Source: Fructilactobacillus carniphilus (lineage in GTDB: Bacteria; Bacillota; Bacilli; Lactobacillales; Lactobacillaceae). Taken from it: a stretch of DNA of 64,000 nucleotides. This document shows, piece by piece, positions 8,574 to 17,418 of this stretch. Position 1 is the stretch's first letter, and each line of letters starts with the position of its first letter. The stretch covers positions 1,178,001 through 1,242,000 of the forward strand of contig NZ_CP097121.1 of the NCBI RefSeq assembly GCF_024029675.1, in the 5' to 3' direction. The translations under genes were made by a program, and so were the position numbers. The notes under the pieces were generated by a model. It was given only the letters and a program-made list of their open reading frames with translations, made no database searches and had not been told where the DNA came from.

Positions 8574-9452
8574 CTACTCCTTTTCTCCGAGTGCTTCTAA
8601 AACGTAGGCTTGTTCAACGGCGGTCAAATCGGTAATGGGTAGTCGGCAACCCCCAACGTCAAGGCCGTTCCGCGTCAACATGAACTTCACGGCCGATGGG
8701 GATGGGTATAAGAATAAGCCCTGCATCTTCGGCGTCAGGTCCCGTTGTAATTGACCGGCTTGCGCTAAATCGGTGTTCATTACATCATACATCTGCCGCA
8801 TTTCTGGCAAGTAAAGGTGGGAAGCCACTGAAACCACTCCGTTTCCGCCGACGCTGCGTGCAAATAAGCTCTGTGGGTCTTCTCCCGTGTATACCAGGAA
8901 GTCGTCAGGTGTTTGTTGCACAATCGCTTCAAATTCTTCCATCGAACCACACTGCTTAATCCCGATGATGTTGGGTTCATGGCTTAGTTCAACAATCGTA
9001 TCAACGTCCATCTTAACCCCGGTTCGACCCGGAATGTTGTAGATGATAATCGGGAAGTTCGTGGCTTGGGCAACGGCCCGGAAGTGTGCTTTCATCCCCA
9101 CTTGATTAGGTTTGTTGTAGTACGGCACCACCACTAACGCTGCATCAATGCCCGGAATCTGACTAACTTCCGTCGTGAAGTCGATGGTTGCCTGGGTGTT
9201 GTTGCTTCCGGTCCCCGCAATCACGGGCACCCGACCGTCGATAAACTGGGCAAAGTTCGTGTATAAACTAATCTTTTCGTCGTGGGTTAACGTCGGTGTT
9301 TCTCCCGTCGTCCCCCCGATTAAGAACCCGTTGCCACCTTCTTGTAACAAACGGTCCGTCAACGTTTCTAGGGCCGGGTAATTAATCTCTTGGTCTGCAG
9401 TAAAGGGCGTAATCAGCGCCGTAATGATATCAGTCTTAGTAAAATCAGCCAT
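8574..9452 (-). CDS. dapA: 4-hydroxy-tetrahydrodipicolinate synthase
   Basis: Condenses pyruvate with aspartate semialdehyde, the branch point to diaminopimelate and lysine. This 292-aa TIM-barrel enzyme shows [10 protein letters not shown] at 46-55, Tyr138 in [11 protein letters not shown] and the Schiff-base Lys166 in IIGIKQ. Two ATG codons lie in tandem (9455 and 9452). I chose the second because it sits six bases from the AAGGAG that overlaps the upstream deacetylase stop; the first would add one Met. Confidence 0.96.
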   Translation of the reverse strand: MADFTKTDIITALITPFTADQEINYPALETLTDRLLQEGGNGFLIGGTTGETPTLTHDEKISLYTNFAQFIDGRVPVIAGTGSNNTQATIDFTTEVSQIPGIDAALVVVPYYNKPNQVGMKAHFRAVAQATNFPIIIYNIPGRTGVKMDVDTIVELSHEPNIIGIKQCGSMEEFEAIVQQTPDDFLVYTGEDPQSLFARSVGGNGVVSVASHLYLPEMRQMYDVMNTDLAQAGQLQRDLTPKMQGLFLYPSPSAVKFMLTRNGLDVGGCRLPITDLTAVEQAYVLEALGEKE

Positions 9453-9455
9453 CAT

Positions 9456-10610
9456 TTACTCCTTTTCTGTCATTCGTTGTTGTAACCAGCCGGTAATCGC
9501 ACTAATCCCGGGTTCAATCGCTGCTTCGTTCGGAACCAGTTCACTGGAGTGCAGTTGATGCTCGGGATCACCGATGCCTAGCCAAAACATGGTGCCTGGG
9601 AACTTGGACAGCAGGTACCCAAAGTCCTCCCCGGTCATCGCCGGTTCCGTTTCAATGTACTGGACGTGCGGGTTCTTTTCCATATATTGAATAAACTCCT
9701 GCGTCAGGTGCGGATTGTTTTCCACCGGGAGGTAGCCACCTTGGTTTAAGTGGAGGTCCACCTGGCAGTTGTAACTCGTCGCAATTCCATTGGCTACGGC
9801 CCGGAGCCGGTCGTCAATGTGTTCAATCATTTTCTGGGTCAGGCCCCGAATCGTCCCGTGGAGGTCGGCTTCTCCGGCAATCACGTTCCGAATCGTCCCA
9901 GCGTTAAACTGCCCGAAGGTAATCACGCCGCCTTCGATCGGATCGACGCTCCGCGATACAATCGTTTGCACCTGTCCGATGAACTGACTGGCAGCGACAA
10001 CCATGTCGTTCGCGAATTGTGGATAGGCCGCATGTCCCTGCGTCCCCGTAAAGTGAACGTCCACTTCCGTGGTCCCGGCAAAGAGAGTGCCCATCCGACA
10101 ACCGATGGCACCAGCGGGAAGTTGGGGATTATCGTGTAGCCCGTAAAATTCGTCCGGTTGCCATTGCCCGGTAAAGAGGCCGTCTTCATACGCCAATTTC
10201 CCCCCGTTTTCACTTTCTTCGGCTGGTTGAAAGAAAAACAGCAGGTTGTCAGTTGGTTGTGCTTTTACAAACTGGGCCAGTACCCCCATGGCCACGGTCA
10301 TGTGAATGTCATGTCCACAGGCGTGCATCCGGCCTTCGTGCTGCGACTGAAACGGCAATCCGGTATCTTCAGTCACCGGCAGGGCATCAATGTCCGTCCG
10401 GTACCCAATCGTCCGAGTTGGATTGCTTCCATGTAATAACACCATGATGGCGGTCGGTAACTGTTCCGGAACCTGCACCTCCGCGAAGTCACAGTCGGCC
10501 GTCAGAGCATCAATCTGCTTCATTAACAAGTCATGCGTTTGAAACTCGTGTAAGGCGAGTTCTGGAATCTGATGGAGTTCTTGATAAAGTTCGTGTAAAT
10601 CCAATGTCAT
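9456..10610 (-). CDS. M20 peptidase family, probable N-acetyldiaminopimelate deacetylase
   Basis: This 384-aa enzyme belongs to the M20D amidohydrolases. Metal-binding motifs are visible as HACGHDIHMTVA, then EESENGG and GLHDNPQ. Position decides the role: it lies between the tetrahydrodipicolinate acetyltransferase and dapA, so it most likely removes the acetyl group from N-acetyl-LL-diaminopimelate (YkuR-like). Related M20D enzymes act on other N-acyl amino acids, so the exact substrate is inferred. Its start is four bases after the acetyltransferase stop with only a weak G-rich site, consistent with coupling. Confidence 0.88.
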   Translation of the reverse strand: MTLDLHELYQELHQIPELALHEFQTHDLLMKQIDALTADCDFAEVQVPEQLPTAIMVLLHGSNPTRTIGYRTDIDALPVTEDTGLPFQSQHEGRMHACGHDIHMTVAMGVLAQFVKAQPTDNLLFFFQPAEESENGGKLAYEDGLFTGQWQPDEFYGLHDNPQLPAGAIGCRMGTLFAGTTEVDVHFTGTQGHAAYPQFANDMVVAASQFIGQVQTIVSRSVDPIEGGVITFGQFNAGTIRNVIAGEADLHGTIRGLTQKMIEHIDDRLRAVANGIATSYNCQVDLHLNQGGYLPVENNPHLTQEFIQYMEKNPHVQYIETEPAMTGEDFGYLLSKFPGTMFWLGIGDPEHQLHSSELVPNEAAIEPGISAITGWLQQRMTEKE

Positions 10611-10613
10611 GGT

Positions 10614-11321
10614 TTAGCCCCGCAGGTCGTCTTCGAGTTTGGTCTTGTCCAAGGTCTTTTGGTTCACGTCTTTGACCTTCTTCGCCGGCATTCCGGCCAC
10701 CACCGTGTAAGGAGCAACGTCTTCGGTTACCACGGCGCCAGCGGCCACTACGGCTCCCTTACCGACGTGGACGCCTTCGATTACCACAGCGTTAGCGCCG
10801 ACTAACACGTCATCGTCAATTTGCACGGGTTTAGCACTAGCTGGTTCAATTACCCCAGCTAAAACGGCCCCGGCCCCAATGTGGGAGTGCTTCCCAACAA
10901 TGGCCCGGCCGCCTAAGACCGCGCCCATGTCGATCATGGAATCGGCCCCGATTTCGGCCCCGATGTTAATCAAAGCACCCATCATGATCACGGCGTCTTT
11001 GCCAATCTTAACCTGATCTCGAATGATGGCTCCTGGTTCAATCCGGGCTTCAATGTTCTTGGTATCTAACAACGGCACGGCTGAATTCCGACCGTCGTTT
11101 TCAATTTCGTAGTCAGTAATGTGGGCATCGTTAGCGGCTAGGAATGGTTTGACGTCCTTCCAGTCTCCAAAGATTACCCCGGTTTGATCGTTTACAAATG
11201 CGCGAAGCGAAGCCGGAAACTCGATGGCGGCAAGGTTCCCTTTGAGGTAAACCTTCACGTTCGTTTTCTTTTCTGCGTTTCCAATAAATTGAATGATTTC
11301 TTGTGCGTTCATTTCAGCCAT
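10614..11321 (-). CDS. dapH: Tetrahydrodipicolinate N-acetyltransferase
   Basis: Acetylates tetrahydrodipicolinate at the start of the acetylase branch of diaminopimelate synthesis. The 235-aa protein has a DapH-type N-terminal domain (about residues 1-85) followed by left-handed beta-helix hexapeptide repeats (for example [19 protein letters not shown] and [12 protein letters not shown]). It ends with the acyltransferase tail [10 protein letters not shown]. Many lactobacillus annotations call it dapD. AAGGAG lies eight bases before the start. Confidence 0.95.
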   Translation of the reverse strand: MAEMNAQEIIQFIGNAEKKTNVKVYLKGNLAAIEFPASLRAFVNDQTGVIFGDWKDVKPFLAANDAHITDYEIENDGRNSAVPLLDTKNIEARIEPGAIIRDQVKIGKDAVIMMGALINIGAEIGADSMIDMGAVLGGRAIVGKHSHIGAGAVLAGVIEPASAKPVQIDDDVLVGANAVVIEGVHVGKGAVVAAGAVVTEDVAPYTVVAGMPAKKVKDVNQKTLDKTKLEDDLRG

Positions 11322-11349
11322 GTTTTTACTCCTTCATTAAATGTTTAGG

Positions 11350-12651
11350 TTAGTTTTCATCAAGGGCAACGTCTAAGTGCGTCAAGTCCGCTAACGTTTC
11401 GCGTTTCACCACGACCCGAGCCTGGCCGTTTTCAACGAAGACCACGGCGGGACGTGGATTCCGGTTGTAGTTGGAAGCCATCGAGTACCCGTAGGCTCCG
11501 GTTGCTAGTACGGCAATCACGTCGCCTGCTTTGACCTCGGGAAGGTGCGCATCCTTCACCAGGATGTCTCCCGATTCACAGTACTTACCAGCCACCGTGA
11601 CCGTTTCGGTCTTTTCGGGATGGACATTGTCGGCAGCCACCGCTTCGTAAGCCGCACCGTACAGGGCGGGGCGAATGTTATCGCCCATTCCGCCGTCGAC
11701 CGCTACGTACTTGCGAATTTCTGGAATCGTCTTTTGCGATCCGACCCGGTAAAGACTCACGCCGGCGGGTCCGGCAATTGAACGCCCCGGTTCGATCCAG
11801 ACCGCTGGTAACGGCAAGTTGTTGGCTTCCGTTTCTTCCTTCAAGGTCGTTAAAATCTGTTCCACAAATTCTTCTGGCCGAATCGGGTGATCGTCATCCG
11901 TATACTGGATTCCAAAGCCCCCACCAACGTTCACCACCTGGGGCGTGTAGTTAAACTCGTCGCGCCACCGCTTCATTAACTGCACCAGTTTCTGGGTTTC
12001 AATCTTGAAGCCGTCGGTCGCAAAAATTTGCGAACCAATGTGAGAATGAACTCCCTGCAGGTGCATCCGCGGTTGGTCTAACACTAGTTGCAGCGCTTGG
12101 TCCGCTTGGCCGGTCAAGAGATCAAAGCCAAACTTACTGTCCTGTTGACCGGTTTGGATGAATTCGTGGGTGTGGGCCGAAACGGCCGGAGAAACCCGTA
12201 GCATCACGTTAATTTCCGCGTCTTCTTCCTCTAGGACCTGGGCTAACAATCCAATTTCGTAGAAGTTATCGAGCATAATCGTACCGACGTGATGGCGGAC
12301 GGCCATCTGTAACTCCTCGTAGGATTTGTTGTTCCCGTGGAAGCTAACTTTCTCCATTGGGAAATCCGCTTTGATGGCCGTCGCCAATTCACCGGCCGAA
12401 ACCACGTCAATGTGCGCGTGTTCCTGGTTAACCACCTGGTACATGGCGACACAGGCAAAGGCCTTGCTGGCGTAACTAACTGCATAGTCCATGTGTTGTT
12501 CTTCAAACACCCGGGCAAAAGCCCGAATCTGGTGGCGAATCTTGGCCACGTCATAGACCTGCAGCGGGGTGCCAAATTCATCCGCAAGCTTGGTGGCGGG
12601 GATACCGCCGATTAATAATTGATTATCCTGAACTTCATCACTACTTAACAT
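11350..12651 (-). CDS. lysA: Diaminopimelate decarboxylase
   Basis: Converts meso-diaminopimelate to lysine, the last step of the pathway. It is a fold-III PLP enzyme of 433 aa: PLP-binding Lys63 lies in YASKAF, SHIGSQIF follows mid-protein, GGGFGIQY forms the phosphate loop, and ESGDILVKD carries the substrate Cys motif from the second subunit. It is the first gene after the lysine riboswitch, with a GAGGAGG site. The other genes, which also feed peptidoglycan synthesis, follow in the same transcript. Confidence 0.97.
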   Translation of the reverse strand: MLSSDEVQDNQLLIGGIPATKLADEFGTPLQVYDVAKIRHQIRAFARVFEEQHMDYAVSYASKAFACVAMYQVVNQEHAHIDVVSAGELATAIKADFPMEKVSFHGNNKSYEELQMAVRHHVGTIMLDNFYEIGLLAQVLEEEDAEINVMLRVSPAVSAHTHEFIQTGQQDSKFGFDLLTGQADQALQLVLDQPRMHLQGVHSHIGSQIFATDGFKIETQKLVQLMKRWRDEFNYTPQVVNVGGGFGIQYTDDDHPIRPEEFVEQILTTLKEETEANNLPLPAVWIEPGRSIAGPAGVSLYRVGSQKTIPEIRKYVAVDGGMGDNIRPALYGAAYEAVAADNVHPEKTETVTVAGKYCESGDILVKDAHLPEVKAGDVIAVLATGAYGYSMASNYNRNPRPAVVFVENGQARVVVKRETLADLTHLDVALDEN

Positions 12652-12682
12652 TCTTTTTCCTCCTCAATCGCTATAACCAAAC

Positions 12683-12915
12683 AAAAAGGGCCTTTCGGTA
12701 CGGAAGCTCCGTCCAAAAGACCCTATTGTCGCAGGTTAGAATCGATTTTATGAATAGCTCCCCGGGAACTGAATCCCGACAGTCCGCAGTCTCTTAAACT
12801 ACGTCCCAGTTATCTAAGGTCCATCTCCCCTAGCACTTCGGCACGAAACCCTTTCCCTAGATTCTAAGCTGGATGGCAGCTCCCCTAAGTACTCTTGTCC
12901 TGTGCGACCTCTATT
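12683..12915 (-). ncRNA. Lysine riboswitch (L-box) with terminator
   Basis: Reading leftward, the leader contains the L-box landmarks AGAGGTCGCAC, ACAAGAGTA, AGGGGAGC, GTGCCGAAGTGC and AGGGGAGATGG, ending in CTGCGAC, which closes P1. A long terminator follows at 12683-12725 (AGGGTCTTTTGGACGG paired with CCGTACCGAAAGGCCCT, then a T run). Lysine binding would favour termination and shut off lysA and the five genes behind it. The aptamer spans roughly 12728-12915. Confidence 0.9.
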
Positions 12916-12927
12916 TGATTTGTTTCC

Positions 12928-12956
12928 AGCATAACGAAAAAGCCCCCAGACGTCAA
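12928..12956 (-). promoter_or_regulatory. Promoter of the lysA operon
   Basis: TTGACG (12951-12956) and TATGCT (12928-12933) on the minus strand are 17 bases apart, immediately upstream of the lysine riboswitch. Confidence 0.75.
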
Positions 12957-13003
12957 CCTCTTGCTAGCTTCCTGACTTAAATTTCTTTATTTCTATATAG
13001 AGT

Positions 13004-13033
13004 TTGCCAAAAACGTCCGTTATTGCGCATAAT
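13004..13033 (+). promoter_or_regulatory. Probable lysC promoter
   Basis: TTGCCA (13004-13009) and CATAAT (13028-13033) are 18 bases apart, about 70 bases before lysC. No riboswitch was seen on this side of the divergent region. Confidence 0.5.
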
Positions 13034-13100
13034 TAAGTTGCACAATTAAAAAAATGATGATAGTTTCACTAGTAATCCAACCAACGAGGTTAAATAACTT

Positions 13101-14477
13101 ATGAAAGTAGTTAAATTTGGAGGCAGTTCGTTAGCGGACGCCACCCAGTTCGAAAAAATCATCCAAATTATCCAACAAGATCCAGAGCGGCGCGCCATTG
13201 TGGTTTCAGCTCCTGGAACCCGTTTTAAAGGTGACATCAAGGTGACAGACTTGCTGATTCAGTATTCAGAAGCTGTGAAAAACCAGGTTGCTGTGGCCGA
13301 CCTGCAAGCAGAAATCATTGCCCGGTATCAAAATATTGCCGAACATTTTAACGTACCGGCCGCCGTCATGGACCACATTCAAGCAGTCATTCGGGACTTA
13401 GCTACTCAGACTTATCCAGATTACGCCCACCAACTGGCAACTTTTAAGGCTCACGGTGAGTATCTGAACGCCTACCTGTTAAGTCAGATTCTAATCAAGC
13501 TCGGACTTCCCGCCCAATTCATGGATCCTAAAGAAATCGGCTTTAACGTGGCTGGTCCTGTCAACGATGCCCACGTTACAGATGACACTTACGACCATCT
13601 TGCTACCTACCGAGACAATCCCGACTACCTGGTTTTTCCCGGCTTCTTTGGAATGAACGAGGCTGACGGAACGATTGCGACCTTCTCGCGGGGTGGGTCT
13701 GACATTACCGGTTCGATTGTCGCCAAGGGGCTGCACGCCGAAGTTTACGAGAACTTTACGGACGTCAACGCGATTTACTCGGTTGATCCTCACATTGTTT
13801 CCCAACCCAAGGGAATCCAAACGATGACCTACCGGGAAATGCGGGAACTATCCTACGCCGGATTTTCCGTCTTTCACGACGAGGCGTTGCTTCCGGCCAT
13901 CGATGCTCAAATTCCCATTAACGTCAAAAATACCAACCAACCGGATTTGCCCGGAACCTTGATTGTGCCGGAAAAGGGCTTTAAACCGAAGGGCTTTATC
14001 ACCGGGGTGGCCAGTTCAAAGGGCTTTTCTGCCCTCTACCTGCACCGCTACCTGCTCAACAAGGAAGTCGGTTTTACCCTGAAACTGCTTCAAATTTTGT
14101 ACAAGTACGGGATTTCTTACGAACACATGCCATCTGGGATTGACGATTTAACCATCATTTTTGACAACCAGCAACTGACCCCACAAAAGGTCAAGGCGAT
14201 GTGCAACGACATCAGAAACGAACTCCATCCTGACCAGTTAGAATGGATTGACCATTATGCCATCATCATGATTGTCGGCGAAGGGATGCAACTGAGTCCC
14301 AACACAATTGAAAAAATCATTCGGCCCCTGACCGACCACAACATCAACATTCACATGATTAACGAAGGGGCTTCCAAAATCTCGATTATGCTGGGCACCG
14401 ATGAGGCTGATGCCCAAAAATCGGTCAAGCTCATCTACCAGCACTTCTTTGATAACAACCGGATTTTTAATTACTAA
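13101..14477 (+). CDS. lysC: Aspartate kinase
   Basis: Phosphorylates aspartate, the first step toward lysine, threonine and methionine. The 458-aa protein begins with the kinase motif KFGGSSLAD and carries the FSRGGSDITGS nucleotide/substrate loop near residue 200. C-terminal ACT domains follow; SKGFSALYLHRYLLN and NIHMINEGASKISIMLG are typical of the monofunctional class with feedback control. It faces away from lysA and runs with dapF. The start has a GAGG site. Confidence 0.96.
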   Translation: MKVVKFGGSSLADATQFEKIIQIIQQDPERRAIVVSAPGTRFKGDIKVTDLLIQYSEAVKNQVAVADLQAEIIARYQNIAEHFNVPAAVMDHIQAVIRDLATQTYPDYAHQLATFKAHGEYLNAYLLSQILIKLGLPAQFMDPKEIGFNVAGPVNDAHVTDDTYDHLATYRDNPDYLVFPGFFGMNEADGTIATFSRGGSDITGSIVAKGLHAEVYENFTDVNAIYSVDPHIVSQPKGIQTMTYREMRELSYAGFSVFHDEALLPAIDAQIPINVKNTNQPDLPGTLIVPEKGFKPKGFITGVASSKGFSALYLHRYLLNKEVGFTLKLLQILYKYGISYEHMPSGIDDLTIIFDNQQLTPQKVKAMCNDIRNELHPDQLEWIDHYAIIMIVGEGMQLSPNTIEKIIRPLTDHNINIHMINEGASKISIMLGTDEADAQKSVKLIYQHFFDNNRIFNY

Positions 14478-14492
14478 CAGGAGATCTTAATT

Positions 14493-15473
14493 ATGCCAAC
14501 TTTACGCAAAGTTCATGGCTCTGAAAATCGCTTTTTCATCTTGGATCGGACTCAATTCGATCCCGAACCAACGCTCAACCAAATTTCACGGTTAGCCGTG
14601 CAACTAAAACAAAGTGACGACGACCGTTTTAACGATATCGACGGCATCCTAGTTGTTGATTACTCCGACCATCCGGGGTGTGCCGGCAAAATGACGGTGG
14701 TTAACGCTGACGGAAGTATTGCTTCCATGTGTGGAAACGGCTTACGGACGGTGGCTCGCTACCTCGCCGAACAAAGTGGTCAAACGAAATTTTTAGTCGA
14801 AACCCAAGACGCTGATTTACACGTGGAACAAGCCGAAACGTTAGCACCAGAAGTGCCAGCGTTTGGGGTCGAAATTGCCCCAGTTCGTTTCAACGCGGCT
14901 GCCTTTCCGTTTGCAGAACTTGGCGGCGACACGGTCTTAAACCGGCCGTTGCCCCAACTTGCCCCAGACCTCGATTTTACTGCGATTGCAGTTCCTAATC
15001 CCCACTTGATTAGTTTCATGGACCACGAAACCTTAACCGGTGGCTTACAAGCCCAATTAGGACCTTACTTAAACGGGCAAAACCCGTACTTTCCTGACGG
15101 AGTAAACCTCAACTTTGCCGAAATTCTGGGTCAGGACGAACTCTTCGTCAAGACCTACGAACGGGGCGTCGGCTTCACCAATGCCTGTGGAACCGGGATG
15201 ACCGCTACCAGTCTCGCCTACGTCTTAAATCACGACCAGGGTGACTTTGACCATGTCGTGACCGTTTACAATCCGGGTGGAATGGTGAAGGTTCACGTGG
15301 CGCGGACTGGTCAAAATTACGCGCTGCGCTTAATTGCCAACGCCACCACCCTCGGCAACTGGACCATTAGCGATAACGCCCTCTTGAACGGTCAATTTGA
15401 CCAAGGTGATTACCAACCCACCACGGAAGAAACGGCTTACCAAAATTGGGTCAAAGCACTGCAAACTAACTAA
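14493..15473 (+). CDS. dapF: Diaminopimelate epimerase
   Basis: Interconverts LL- and meso-diaminopimelate, supplying both lysine and the peptidoglycan cross-link. The two catalytic cysteines are visible: Cys80 in SMCGNGLRTV and Cys232 in NACGTGMTA. The 326-aa length is usual for lactobacilli, which carry small insertions compared with E. coli. It lies 15 bases after lysC with an AGGAG site, and a terminator follows. Confidence 0.96.
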   Translation: MPTLRKVHGSENRFFILDRTQFDPEPTLNQISRLAVQLKQSDDDRFNDIDGILVVDYSDHPGCAGKMTVVNADGSIASMCGNGLRTVARYLAEQSGQTKFLVETQDADLHVEQAETLAPEVPAFGVEIAPVRFNAAAFPFAELGGDTVLNRPLPQLAPDLDFTAIAVPNPHLISFMDHETLTGGLQAQLGPYLNGQNPYFPDGVNLNFAEILGQDELFVKTYERGVGFTNACGTGMTATSLAYVLNHDQGDFDHVVTVYNPGGMVKVHVARTGQNYALRLIANATTLGNWTISDNALLNGQFDQGDYQPTTEETAYQNWVKALQTN

Positions 15474-15478
15474 AACCA

Positions 15479-15514
15479 AAAAACTCGTCTTCTTCGTGGA
15501 AGGCGAGTTTTTTA
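15479..15514 (+). terminator. Terminator of lysC-dapF
   Basis: AAAAAACTCGTCTTC pairs imperfectly with GGAAGGCGAGTTTTTT after the dapF stop. Confidence 0.85.
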
Positions 15515-15530
15515 ATTGAAGTCATTTCAC

Positions 15531-15559
15531 TTTACTTACTAAAAATAAGTAGATATAAT
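15531..15559 (+). promoter_or_regulatory. Promoter with inverted repeat before the flavin reductase gene
   Basis: TTTACT and TATAAT (15554-15559) are 17 bases apart. An inverted repeat TACTTA/TAAGTA (15533-15538 and 15546-15551) covers the -35 and spacer. It resembles operators of redox-sensing HxlR-type repressors, but the regulator is not identified. Confidence 0.5.
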
Positions 15560-15594
15560 AAGATTATTCAAAATACATAAAGGAGTTAAACATT

Positions 15595-16188
15595 ATGACA
15601 ACTGTAAACGTAATCTTAGGAAGTGTCCGTGAACCATCGATGGGAGAACGCCTCTTTCAATACCTGCAACGCAACCAAACCGAGTTAGAAAAGGCTAGCA
15701 ACGTCAACTTAAAATTCTTAAAGGTCAGTGACTACCAGCTAGACCCTTATACAGAGGCCCTACCACCAATGGGAACGCCTGATTATCCCACTGGTTTAGC
15801 GGACAACGCCCAACGGTGGGTCGAAGACGTTTCGGCTGGTGACGGGATTTTGCTGTTAACCCCCGAATACGACTACTCGGTTCCGGGAGCTTTAAAGAAT
15901 GCCTTTGACTACCTGGGAACGGGAGTTAGCGATACGCCGATTCAAACGATTAGTTACTCAATGGGTTCGTTTGGAGGGATTCTCGCTTCCATGGCTTGGT
16001 TACCAGTTTTCCAAGTGCTGAGCTTGGTCAGTGTGCCACGCAACCTCAACCTTCGTTTCATTCAAAACATATTTACGGAAACCGGTGAACTCAACCCCGA
16101 CTTAGAGGCTAGCGAACAACAATACTACGCCGAAAAGATTACACAAACGGTCCAAAACATCGCTAATTACGCTATTAAACTTAAATAA
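15595..16188 (+). CDS. NADPH-dependent FMN reductase family protein
   Basis: A 197-aa flavodoxin-fold oxidoreductase. It opens with the phosphate loop VILGSVREPSMGERL, has LLTPEYDYSVPGALKNAFDYL in the middle, the reductase-family signature around PEYxxSxP, and SYSMGSFGG afterwards. Members reduce quinones, azo dyes or flavins with NAD(P)H; the substrate is unknown here. It is single, with its own promoter and terminator. A paralogue at 20844 shares the start pattern MTTxxxILGS. The AAAGGAG site supports ATG at 15595. Confidence 0.9.
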   Translation: MTTVNVILGSVREPSMGERLFQYLQRNQTELEKASNVNLKFLKVSDYQLDPYTEALPPMGTPDYPTGLADNAQRWVEDVSAGDGILLLTPEYDYSVPGALKNAFDYLGTGVSDTPIQTISYSMGSFGGILASMAWLPVFQVLSLVSVPRNLNLRFIQNIFTETGELNPDLEASEQQYYAEKITQTVQNIANYAIKLK

Positions 16189-16197
16189 ATTGCATTT

Positions 16198-16230
16198 CAA
16201 AAAGGCCATGAAAATTCATGGTCTTTTTTA
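16198..16230 (+). terminator. Terminator of the flavin reductase gene
   Basis: AAAAAGGCCATGAA pairs with TTCATGGTCTTTTTT. Confidence 0.85.
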
Positions 16231-16235
16231 GTGGC

Positions 16236-16265
16236 TTGCTTTTTATATTATACGATGTATAATAT
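16236..16265 (+). promoter_or_regulatory. PadR operon promoter with perfect palindromic operator
   Basis: TTGCTT (16236-16241) is 16 bases from TATAAT (16258-16263). A perfect palindrome with 9-base arms, ATATTATAC and GTATAATAT, around GAT (16245-16265) covers the spacer and -10. This is the form of operator bound by PadR-type repressors, so autoregulation by the next gene is likely. Confidence 0.7.
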
Positions 16266-16291
16266 TACTGAAAGTAAAGGAGCTGATAATC

Positions 16292-16621
16292 ATCGCCATT
16301 CAAATTAGTTCAGAAGTGCTGGAGGGAATCGTTTTAGCCCTCCTGTCCCAAGAAGATTATTACGGCTATGCCCTGACTCAGGGTGTGAAAAAATTCATTC
16401 CCATCTCTAATTCAACCCTTTATCCGATTTTACGGCGGTTGAAAAAGGAAGAATGGGTTACCACCTACGATCAGCCGTTTGACGGTCGCAACCGTCGTTA
16501 CTACCAAATTACAGTTGCGGGCCTCGCCCAACTCGAAAAGGTGAAAGCCGACTGGAACCACCATAAACAGATTGTCGATCAGGTCTTTAATAATCAAATG
16601 CCAAAGGAGGATGATGAATAA
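16292..16621 (+). CDS. PadR-family transcriptional regulator
   Basis: A winged-helix repressor of about 109 aa. SNSTLYPILRRLKKEEWV is the recognition helix region and RRYYQITVAG the wing. The family's usual N-terminus, xAIQISSEVLEG, is readable but no ATG, GTG or TTG precedes it in frame. With AAAGGAG at 16277-16283, the best-spaced codon is ATC at 16292. The first standard start, GTG at 16316, would remove about eight residues and has no ribosome site. The gene overlaps the next one by one base, the usual PadR-DUF1700 arrangement, in which the regulator controls the membrane protein. Confidence 0.85.
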   Translation: MAIQISSEVLEGIVLALLSQEDYYGYALTQGVKKFIPISNSTLYPILRRLKKEEWVTTYDQPFDGRNRRYYQITVAGLAQLEKVKADWNHHKQIVDQVFNNQMPKEDDE

Positions 16622-17226
16622 TGCCAACGGACCAAGAACAATACATTACGGAGCTAAAATACTACCTCAAAACGATGCCCCAAAAGGAACGCGATGATGC
16701 CACCACTTACTATCTGGAGTACCTTAAAGACGGTGATTTAGTGAACTACAAAGACATCGTAGAAAACCTGGGAACGCCCCGCCAGCTAGCCCGGCAAATC
16801 ACCGCTAACTACACGATTTCTGAAGACGAGAAGCAACCTAAAAAAGAAGGCAGCGTCAACCACAACGTTAAGCTAATTGTGACAATCTTAGCCGCCATTG
16901 CTTCTCCAGCGTTGCTAGGGATTGCCGGCTTTATATTGTTGATGCTGTTCATCTTCGTCTTTACCATCGGTGCGCTCCTTTTTGCCGCACTTTTTGCGGC
17001 CGGACTCTTCATTTGGCTCGGAATCACAACCATCTTTAGTAAGGGGATAATTGCCCTAAGTATCCTGGGATTAGGATTAATCATTCTGGGAGTCCTACTG
17101 ATGATTCCGTCGCTTGTCTACTTCGTGGTCCGCTTTATCATTCAAATTGGAGCTAATTGGACCAAAAAAATCTACCGCTACTCACAAGCAAAATTAAATC
17201 CACGAAAGGATGGTTACCATGGTTAA
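16621..17226 (+). CDS. DUF1700 (HAAS-type) membrane protein
   Basis: A 201-aa protein. Its N-terminal cytoplasmic helical domain (ITELKYYLKTMP..ERDDATTYYLEYL..D) is the HAAS/DUF1700 signature, followed by VENLGTPRQLARQI. Three long hydrophobic segments follow between residues 80 and 185. Such proteins sit next to PadR regulators and are thought to sense the cell envelope or assist secretion; the exact role is not known. Translation is coupled to padR by a TAATG overlap. Confidence 0.88.
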   Translation: MPTDQEQYITELKYYLKTMPQKERDDATTYYLEYLKDGDLVNYKDIVENLGTPRQLARQITANYTISEDEKQPKKEGSVNHNVKLIVTILAAIASPALLGIAGFILLMLFIFVFTIGALLFAALFAAGLFIWLGITTIFSKGIIALSILGLGLIILGVLLMIPSLVYFVVRFIIQIGANWTKKIYRYSQAKLNPRKDGYHG

Positions 17227-17401
17227 ATTTATGAAACGGACCCTCATGGCCGGCATTACTTTAGCAGTAACCGGCTTAATCCTTGGGGTCATCGGCTTTT
17301 ACGCTGGTGGAAAAGTCCACGGATTTGAAAAGGCCTACTCGCACAATACCAATCACATTGAATTCAACATTGGTAATGATTCAGATGATGATGACAATTA
17401 A
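17219..17401 (+). CDS. Small membrane protein with acidic tail
   Basis: A 60-aa protein with one hydrophobic helix (residues about 10-30). A hydrophilic tail ends in NIGNDSDDDDN, which could bind cations. The start ATG at 17219 is eight bases after AAAGGA and overlaps the end of the DUF1700 gene by eight bases, so it belongs to the padR operon. I do not recognise a named family. It may be a reduced counterpart of the larger envelope proteins that usually follow DUF1700. Confidence 0.75.
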   Translation: MVKFMKRTLMAGITLAVTGLILGVIGFYAGGKVHGFEKAYSHNTNHIEFNIGNDSDDDDN

Positions 17402-17418
17402 TAAAGGAGTTTTGCAGT

